Shown here in pieces: positions 30,509-35,509 of a stretch of DNA of 35,509 nt. How positions within the stretch are numbered: the first letter of the stretch is position 1; every line of letters begins with the position of its first letter. The notes beneath the pieces were generated by a model. The model was not told the DNA's origin, searched no databases, and was given only the letters and a program-made list of their open reading frames with translations. The DNA comes from a virus, in IMG/VR virus record IMGVR_UViG_3300033998_000041, positions 1-35,509 of that record; one strand, given 5' to 3'. A program made the translations under genes and the position numbers.

Positions 30509-30837
30509 TTTGTATTTGTTTTTGTTTTATTGTTGTTAATAATTTTCATAGCATCGTTATAACCTTTGTTATAACCTCTCTCCAGCAATTCGATAATAGT
30601 TTCATCTCCAAATCCGTCGTTTTTCCAATCGTAATCGATAGTTTCATTTTTAATCCATTCGTCTTTTTCTTTTGATGTTACTGTTTTAGCAGATTGCTCT
30701 TTTCTTAAGCCCTTTAGCTCGCACAATACCATGTCGATCGCCATTCCTATTTTTGTCGGCGACTGCATCTCGATGTCAGCTCCTTTTCTCCACATGTTGT
30801 GAAGTTCGAGCACCGTTATTGCTTCATCTATTGTCAT
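30505..30837 (-). CDS. Hypothetical protein with MTIDEAI-type start (110 aa)
   Basis: Begins MTIDEAITVLELHNMWRKGADIEMQSPTKI, a sequence type I know from short hypothetical proteins of Bacteroides phages and conjugative elements. The C-terminal half is charged (EKDEWIKNETIDYDW, LLERGYNKGYNDAMKI). First gene after the promoter at 30852, with a leader of only about 8-10 nt. Function unknown. Confidence 0.68.
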   Translation of the reverse strand: MTIDEAITVLELHNMWRKGADIEMQSPTKIGMAIDMVLCELKGLRKEQSAKTVTSKEKDEWIKNETIDYDWKNDGFGDETIIELLERGYNKGYNDAMKIINNNKTKTNTK

Positions 30838-30851
30838 ATTATTTCTGTTTT

Positions 30852-30884
30852 AAAAGTTATCTATTTTGTAAAACAATGTGCAAA
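30852..30884 (-). promoter_or_regulatory. Promoter-like pair upstream of middle genes
   Basis: Minus strand: TTTG (30881-30884), 21 nt, TAACTTTT, seven of eight bases of the -7 consensus. The predicted start lies only about 8-10 nt before the next ATG. The -33 lies in a symmetric element like those at 3454 and 7062. Confidence 0.52.
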
Positions 30885-30895
30885 TATTTTCGCAC
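30878..30895. promoter_or_regulatory. Palindrome over middle promoter -33 box
   Basis: GTGCAAA-TATT-TTCGCAC: two 7-base arms with a single mismatch, matching the GCAAA-N4-TTTGC core found over two other promoters. Third member of the candidate operator family. Confidence 0.5.
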
Positions 30896-30900
30896 ACGCT

Positions 30901-31176
30901 TTACTTTTTAAAAAATTCTTTTATCGCCTCAACGAAGTCGTCGAAGTTGTCACATGTAATTCCGCTTTCGCCGAGAAATTCAAGCCAGAATTTTTGCTCT
31001 TTTGAAACAACACCGCCAGATGGTTTCTTAAACTCGACAAACATGCATTTTCCGCCTTTGCCGATAAACAACCGATCAGGTATGCCTTCCTGTCCTTCCA
31101 GCTTCACCGCAGCAATTCCGTGACTGCGGGCGTAATCGCAGCCACGCTGCTCCAATTCGTATTCGTCTCGTTTCAT
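30901..31176 (-). CDS. VRR-NUC domain nuclease
   Basis: A 91-aa stand-alone VRR-NUC protein: E and basic residues in MKRDEYELEQRGCDYARSHG, the catalytic core GIPDRLFIGKGGKCMFVEFKKP (D in PDR, E-x-K in VEFKK), then SKEQKFWLEFL. These PD-(D/E)XK nucleases are common partners of SNF2-type helicases in phages, as here; they probably cut branched DNA. Follows the methyltransferase gene by one base. Confidence 0.88.
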   Translation of the reverse strand: MKRDEYELEQRGCDYARSHGIAAVKLEGQEGIPDRLFIGKGGKCMFVEFKKPSGGVVSKEQKFWLEFLGESGITCDNFDDFVEAIKEFFKK

Positions 31177-31177
31177 T

Positions 31178-31840
31178 TCAGAATAAATTTAATTGTTTTT
31201 GATGATTTATCAATCTTTTTTTACCTGCTTCGTAGTAGTCCTCGTCCAGTTCTATTGCTGTTAATTCAAATCCCATGTCATGGCAGGCTATGCCGATCGA
31301 TAGGCTACCGAAGTGTGTGTCTAAAATAGTATCGCCTTCTTTTGCGTAGTTTTGTAGCAACCACTTGTATAATGCAACTGGTTTCTGTGTCGGGTGAATA
31401 CGTTTTTCATCTTTCGCATTTGCTCCAACCCACGACTTGAAAAATTTTCTTAACGCTCTATCGAAACTTGAATATGCCAATTCTCCGTCAGAAAAATCAT
31501 TGCATCCTGTACCCTTGTCCCAGAAAATCCATCCCATACTTGGGCGTAATTTATCGACAAAATAATTTGCGCCCCAAATGATTTGATTTTTACTAACCCT
31601 AAATAATTCATCAAAATATTCATTGGTTGGTGTATTTTTATCCCAATCCGATTTTCCACGATATATTTTATTTGTTCCATTCCCGAGAGTCATTTTGTTT
31701 ACACCTATCCCATATGGAGGATCAACTAAAGCTAAAGAGTAATAATTATCTGGTGTTTGCCTAAGCAAATCCATGCAATCACCGTTATAAATATGAATCT
31801 TTCCTGAATGATATTCATTTTTAAATCCTATGTACTCCAT
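31178..31840 (-). CDS. DNA methyltransferase (N4-cytosine or N6-adenine)
   Basis: A 220-aa enzyme of the N6_N4_Mtase type. Motif IV DPPY at 40-43 lies before motif I (DTHFGSLSIGIAC, near 180), the beta-class order. HPTQKPVALYKWL marks motif X. Motif I reads HFGSLSIG in place of the usual FxGSGT. The frame is open to a TTG upstream in the helicase gene; I take the ATG at 31840, 7 nt after the helicase stop. No matching restriction enzyme gene is present, so it probably protects phage DNA. Confidence 0.88.
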   Translation of the reverse strand: MEYIGFKNEYHSGKIHIYNGDCMDLLRQTPDNYYSLALVDPPYGIGVNKMTLGNGTNKIYRGKSDWDKNTPTNEYFDELFRVSKNQIIWGANYFVDKLRPSMGWIFWDKGTGCNDFSDGELAYSSFDRALRKFFKSWVGANAKDEKRIHPTQKPVALYKWLLQNYAKEGDTILDTHFGSLSIGIACHDMGFELTAIELDEDYYEAGKKRLINHQKQLNLF

Positions 31841-31847
31841 TTTGTTT

Positions 31848-33170
31848 TTATTTTGTAAGTTCCAAAAATTCCTGCTCAATCTTATTCTTCGTCATAAGTG
31901 ATTTGTATTGATCGACTTCGATCGTTCCGACAGCCGAGAAAACATGTATCTGGACAGGCTTTGTTTGACCTGATCTATACAACCGCGCGTTTGCTTGTAA
32001 CCACAATTCTAAGCTATATGTTATGCTCGACCACACGGCTATATGACCTCCTTTTTGAAGATTAAGTCCATGTCCACCTGACGCTGGGTGCATCATCAGT
32101 ACATCTACCTCTCCGCTATTCCACTTTTCAACGAAACGTTTGTCGTTCGAAGAACAAAAGCTTATATCCAACTTTTTAAACTTTTCTGCAAGCCACAACG
32201 CTTCTTCTCTGAAAGAGTACCATAAAAGCACGTGTTCGCCTTCTCCGACCGCACGCTCTACAAATTCTACTACTTCATCAAGCTTCGTGCTGTACTTCGA
32301 CCTGAAAGCAACGCCTTCAGCATCATACAGAAATCCATTGACAACCGTCTGGAGCTTTGCGAACTTCGCTTGCTCCTTCACGCTGAACATTACACCGTCC
32401 ATGTCGATGTGAAGCATCGTCTTCAATCGCATGTATTCCGTCATTTCGTGATTAGTCAATTCGACGTTGTGAAGATGATACGAAACTTCAGGTATCTCGA
32501 GATAATCGGCAGAATCCAACGTGAAGATGTTTTTTCTGATCGGTTTTAATAAGTCATCGATCGTAAATTCTTTCCTCAATTTCCATTTCTGCCATCGTTG
32601 CTTGCTGCCTTCCATAACATTGTAAAAGAACGTCGCACGCCACGCCCAGAAATTTTGCCGTTTATCAGTAAACAGTCCTACCGCGTGCGCCTGTCCCCAG
32701 ATACCTGTAAGATCACCGCCTGTGAACGTACCTGTCAATCCGATCTTCTGTTTCGCCATTATTCCGTAGCAAATTTTGCTTCGCTTCGTGTCGTGATTTT
32801 TGAAAGAAGTTAGCTCGTCAAGCACAAGCACATCACAACAATAACATTCGACATCTTTCATGTTATCGCGACCGATGACCTTGTAAGGCTTCGACTTGTC
32901 TTCCAGCAACTTTGATCGCTTTTTCGGTGATCCATCGACGACGACCATCTTTTCTGCAACATCTGACAATCCCCAATTTATCGCCTCCTGCATCCACACC
33001 GTAGTCGCAACGCGCTTCGGTGCAACTATCAGAACCGTTTCAGGCTTAACCTCATCAATGTAGTGAAGCACGGCAGCTGTCTTTCCAAGTCCCATACCTA
33101 CCGATAAAATCGCGTTCTTTTGTTCGTGTAGAAATTTTATAGTACGTAATTGATATTCTCTTAATTTCAT
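31848..33170 (-). CDS. SNF2/DEAD-family helicase
   Basis: A 440-aa protein: Walker A SVGMGLGKT at 23-31, motif II as VLDELTSF near 115, motif III GLTGT, and motif VI QANARLYRSGQTKP, a hallmark of SNF2-type proteins. Total length is short for the family, a typical phage-encoded form. In phages such proteins act in replication or recombination, often with a VRR-NUC nuclease, which lies two genes downstream here. Confidence 0.9.
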   Translation of the reverse strand: MKLREYQLRTIKFLHEQKNAILSVGMGLGKTAAVLHYIDEVKPETVLIVAPKRVATTVWMQEAINWGLSDVAEKMVVVDGSPKKRSKLLEDKSKPYKVIGRDNMKDVECYCCDVLVLDELTSFKNHDTKRSKICYGIMAKQKIGLTGTFTGGDLTGIWGQAHAVGLFTDKRQNFWAWRATFFYNVMEGSKQRWQKWKLRKEFTIDDLLKPIRKNIFTLDSADYLEIPEVSYHLHNVELTNHEMTEYMRLKTMLHIDMDGVMFSVKEQAKFAKLQTVVNGFLYDAEGVAFRSKYSTKLDEVVEFVERAVGEGEHVLLWYSFREEALWLAEKFKKLDISFCSSNDKRFVEKWNSGEVDVLMMHPASGGHGLNLQKGGHIAVWSSITYSLELWLQANARLYRSGQTKPVQIHVFSAVGTIEVDQYKSLMTKNKIEQEFLELTK

Positions 33171-33177
33171 AACTCAC

Positions 33178-33447
33178 CTATTGTACTTCAACTTCAATAA
33201 TTCTGCTTCCACAATATTTCGTCAAATCTGATTGCTGATTTACCCACAAATCGTAAAATTCGTAGTCTTCAGTCGGTTCTTCCATTTCTGATAACATTTT
33301 ATAGAAATCATCGACAGATTTCTTTGCAAGTTCCGCTTTTTCACGTGTCGAGTAAATACCTGCAATTTCTTTATCGTCGTAAACAGAAGTAGAAGCGTTA
33401 TAATATCTTACTACTAAATATACCATATTTTTTTCTTCTTTTTCCAT
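33178..33447 (-). CDS. Hypothetical protein (89 aa)
   Basis: Begins MEKEEKNMVYLVVRYYNAST; strands VYLVVRYY and GIYSTREKAELAKKSVDDFYKML alternate with helices, ending CGSRIIEVEVQ. ATG at residue 8 is an alternative start (33426). It looks like a small ferredoxin-like fold of DUF-type phage proteins; no functional motif. Confidence 0.65.
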   Translation of the reverse strand: MEKEEKNMVYLVVRYYNASTSVYDDKEIAGIYSTREKAELAKKSVDDFYKMLSEMEEPTEDYEFYDLWVNQQSDLTKYCGSRIIEVEVQ

Positions 33448-33468
33448 GTTTTTTTTATTGTTAAATTG

Positions 33469-33711
33469 TTATTTATCCCATTTCATTATCCGATTTTCTT
33501 TCGAGTTAGCGAAATAGTAACACTCGAACGACTTCAACTCTTTCGTCTCGACACCCCATCTTTCGCAATCGGTTACCAGCTTTCGCTTGCATGCTTTTAC
33601 TATTCGATCCTCATTACCTGCAATATCATCCTCAGAAGCCTCTTTAAATGAAACTTCTCCGTGAAATCGCATCGTCGATCCTTCGAACATAGCAGTGTAG
33701 TGAATAGTCAT
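33469..33711 (-). CDS. Hypothetical protein (80 aa)
   Basis: MTIHYTAMFEGSTMRFHGEVSFKEA, then IVKACKRKLVTDCERWGVETKEL and FECYYFANSKENRIMKWDK. Beta-rich start and a central helix. Located 9 nt before the VapE gene's end in transcription order. Start AAGTTATGACTA matches the genome's start signature. No known family. Confidence 0.65.
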   Translation of the reverse strand: MTIHYTAMFEGSTMRFHGEVSFKEASEDDIAGNEDRIVKACKRKLVTDCERWGVETKELKSFECYYFANSKENRIMKWDK

Positions 33712-33721
33712 AACTTACAAT

Positions 33722-35122
33722 TTAAAACGGTAAATCATTCATCGAATTGTCTTTCTCATCGTCATCCTCATCGAAAGCATCGCCTTTCTTAAGCTCAAGT
33801 ATCGCATTGATCAAGTCTTTTCGCTTGTATTTAGACCGTCGCGTTTCGGGAGGCTTGCCGACAAGTTTGTCAAGCGCTCCGACAACAGCCTTCTTCTCTT
33901 TAAGCGTCGGCTTGCCTTCGATCGCCGCCTTTATGATAACAGGGGGAGTGATATAAGTCCCTTCAGCGCTGTTAATAACTTGCAATATCATCGGATCATC
34001 ACGGAATCGGTTGATGTGATAGTTTATTTCCTCGCTTGCCAAGCCATTCACGTGATCGATCGTGTTATACCACGCCTGCCAATCGTCCATTCGAGGTGTC
34101 GCATTCACGCAGAACTCTTTCCAAATTTTGTATATTTCATCGAAAGACAACTGTACAGGTTGATTGTTCAAGTGAATAGCATAGAACCGCCTTTCTGTTT
34201 TGTCCTGCACGAAATCGGCAATGTCTTCATTCGACGTGCAGAAATAGAAACGTTTTGCCGAGATAGTCCGAACGTCTTTGAATTTCTGATTGTACTGACA
34301 CGAATTACTTGTCAACATCTGCTTTATCTGTCCGTAAGCTTTCGACGTGTCCTTCGGCATACTTTCGTCAAGTATTACAGCGTTGCATGAAGCTGCAAGC
34401 GGAATGTCATGTTCGTTGTACTGCATTTCTTTTGCCAACGTGCTTTCATATTTACCTGCATTGTCCATGTTTTCCTCTCCGTTGAGGACCGACACGATCG
34501 CCCTTGCTATTGTCGTCTTACCTGTTTGCTTTTCTTCAGCCCACAAATAGATCGATTTGTTCATCGACGGGTTGTGACCTTCGTGCCGTGTCTGACAAAC
34601 GAAATACCTCAACGCATCTATGTCGTTATCGCTGAAGCCCCACACGCTCTTAACTTTCTTTACTGCTTCATTGAAACGTGTCTCATCAGGCTTTTCCGCA
34701 AACATCTTATCGGTTCGTTCTTTCAGGTGCATCTGTGCCAGCGCTCCGTACCACGCAGCGTTGGCTATCCTTTGAGCTTCGTTGTCAACGCCTCCGTCTT
34801 TGCAATTCACTCGATTACAGTAAACCGAGAAATTACGTATCGCCGGGAACGTGTCCTTTTTCTTACCTGTAAGGATAGAGCTGTTTATCGCCTTTCGCAT
34901 GATACGCGAAATATCTTCAGCCAAATCATCAACGCTTGTGTGCTTCTGCAACCTTGCCCACTTCTCCAACCCGCCTGCATGCACAACGTCAATTATCAGG
35001 TTATCTGGGACCGCCGTCGTGTCGCCTACCTCTCGCATGAACACGTCTTCCCATGTCTCACCTTCGAAGCGTTCCCAATCCATTATTTCACCAAGCTTCT
35101 CGAAATCTATGTTCTTTTTCAT
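33722..35122 (-). CDS. VapE/VirE-type replicative helicase-like ATPase
   Basis: A 466-aa protein. P-loop WAEEKQTGKTTIARAIV at about 194-210, Walker B AVILDES at about 248-254, sensor FCTSNE and arginine finger DKTERRF near 295-312, in the order of the VapE (virulence-associated E) family of phage/plasmid superfamily 3-like ATPases. The N-terminal 190 residues have no primase motif. The C-terminus is highly acidic and ends MNDLPF, like the SSB-like protein here. Works probably with the separate primase gene on the other side of the contig junction. Confidence 0.88.
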   Translation of the reverse strand: MKKNIDFEKLGEIMDWERFEGETWEDVFMREVGDTTAVPDNLIIDVVHAGGLEKWARLQKHTSVDDLAEDISRIMRKAINSSILTGKKKDTFPAIRNFSVYCNRVNCKDGGVDNEAQRIANAAWYGALAQMHLKERTDKMFAEKPDETRFNEAVKKVKSVWGFSDNDIDALRYFVCQTRHEGHNPSMNKSIYLWAEEKQTGKTTIARAIVSVLNGEENMDNAGKYESTLAKEMQYNEHDIPLAASCNAVILDESMPKDTSKAYGQIKQMLTSNSCQYNQKFKDVRTISAKRFYFCTSNEDIADFVQDKTERRFYAIHLNNQPVQLSFDEIYKIWKEFCVNATPRMDDWQAWYNTIDHVNGLASEEINYHINRFRDDPMILQVINSAEGTYITPPVIIKAAIEGKPTLKEKKAVVGALDKLVGKPPETRRSKYKRKDLINAILELKKGDAFDEDDDEKDNSMNDLPF

Positions 35123-35134
35123 GTCATAACTTTT

Positions 35135-35338
35135 TTAATCTATAAATCCGATGACTATCAAATTATTCGTGTCGCATAACGTTGCTGTACCTTCGTAAAC
35201 GTTCTTTTCGATTGTCTCGAAATAAACAGGTATCTTGCAGTTTATCAATTCGTCTTTGTCGTATGTACGACCTATTCTTCCGCTTTTTCTGTGCATAACG
35301 ATCTTACCGCTTTTGCTTGTATTTGAATTCTTGTTCAT
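35135..35338 (-). CDS. Hypothetical small basic protein (67 aa)
   Basis: MNKNSNTSKSGKIVMHRKSGRIGRTYDKD, then a beta-rich end (CKIPVYFETIEKNVYEGTATLCD, NLIVIGFID). ATGA overlap with the gene before it. Basic N-terminus and small beta domain could bind nucleic acid. It is encoded directly before the VapE gene. No known family. Confidence 0.65.
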   Translation of the reverse strand: MNKNSNTSKSGKIVMHRKSGRIGRTYDKDELINCKIPVYFETIEKNVYEGTATLCDTNNLIVIGFID

Positions 35339-35484
35339 AATCTTACTTTTTTAAATGTTATCGAAAAACATAACCATGAAAGTACTACACATCTTTCGAA
35401 CACATCAATTTCTATCGTCGGTATCACAAACCAGCTGAAATCTGGATGATATTCAAATATTGTTGAAATTTTAACTGTTTTCAT
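35335..35484 (-). CDS. Hypothetical protein across the contig junction (49 aa)
   Basis: MKTVKISTIFEYHPDFSWFVI, then PTIEIDVFERCVVLSWLCFS and ITFKKVRL. The start is in the terminal overlap (also at 102 in the left copy), so the gene is complete only when the contig is closed. Start AATTAGTTATGAAAACAG matches the genome signature and the stop overlaps the next ATG. Function unknown. Confidence 0.62.
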   Translation of the reverse strand: MKTVKISTIFEYHPDFSWFVIPTIEIDVFERCVVLSWLCFSITFKKVRL

Positions 35485-35509
35485 AACTAATTAATTTTAT
35501 GCGTATTTA
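35383..35509. repeat. Contig-end overlap, right copy
   Basis: Exact second copy of the first 127 bases. Removing one copy gives a circle of 35,382 bp. The junction lies inside the early/middle operon: the primase gene on the left side and the VapE helicase gene on the right side are then separated only by two small genes. Confidence 0.95.

Noticed and set aside
34409-35179. Long open frame on the plus strand (256 codons) opposite the VapE gene
   Set aside because: It is antisense to a clear VapE gene, is rich in C, F, H and R as expected of a complementary-frame shadow, and has no promoter or neighbours on that strand.
1-35509. Lysogeny module (integrase, excisionase, repressor)
   Set aside because: No protein has tyrosine or serine recombinase motifs, and no clear phage repressor was found; the 58-aa helix-turn-helix-like protein alone is not enough.

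Overview
The window is a complete tailed-phage genome, almost certainly of a bacterium in the phylum Bacteroidota. Bases 1-127 recur exactly as bases 35383-35509, so the contig closes into a circle of 35,382 bp; a 127-base overlap suggests an assembler k-mer rather than a natural terminal repeat. The host call rests on promoter-like sequences of the Bacteroides type (-33 TTTG, about 20 nt, -7 TAnnTTTG), low GC, start codons without Shine-Dalgarno sequences but with A-rich leaders, and protein types common in Bacteroides and Parabacteroides phages. Every protein gene is on the minus strand, so transcription runs from high to low coordinates and crosses the contig junction.

Late region (28916 down to 7376): ParB-like protein, TAGT-type glycosyltransferase, small and large terminase, portal, MuF-like protein, prohead protease, HK97-type major capsid protein, four head-tail connector and tail-completion proteins, two tandem major tail proteins, a tail chaperone pair joined by a clear -1 frameshift signal, tape measure, baseplate/tail-tip protein, further tail proteins, an HExxH metallopeptidase-like protein, holin, GH24 lysozyme, two tail-fibre-like proteins, and a unimolecular-spanin-like lipoprotein. 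This is a siphovirus plan. A terminator ends the operon at 7268-7302.

Control region (6963-7375): a minus-strand promoter drives the early genes. On the plus strand a -7 box and a perfect-looking intrinsic terminator bracket about 95 nt with no reading frame, a candidate small RNA.

Early/middle region (6962 down to 115, then across the junction from 35484 down to 29531): many small hypothetical proteins, a small P-loop NTPase, a YqaJ-like exonuclease, an SSB-like protein, a zinc-ribbon/Toprim primase, a VapE-type helicase, an SNF2-type helicase, an N4/N6 DNA methyltransferase, a VRR-NUC nuclease and a lipoprotein. Three promoters (7035-7066, 3427-3458, 30852-30884) share a palindrome GCAAA-N4-TTTGC over the -33 box. 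A diverged repeat of about 240 bp with inverted repeats lies upstream of both the exonuclease gene and the late operon.

I see no integrase, excisionase, partition ATPase or repressor, so nothing supports lysogeny. I found no tRNA gene and no CRISPR array.
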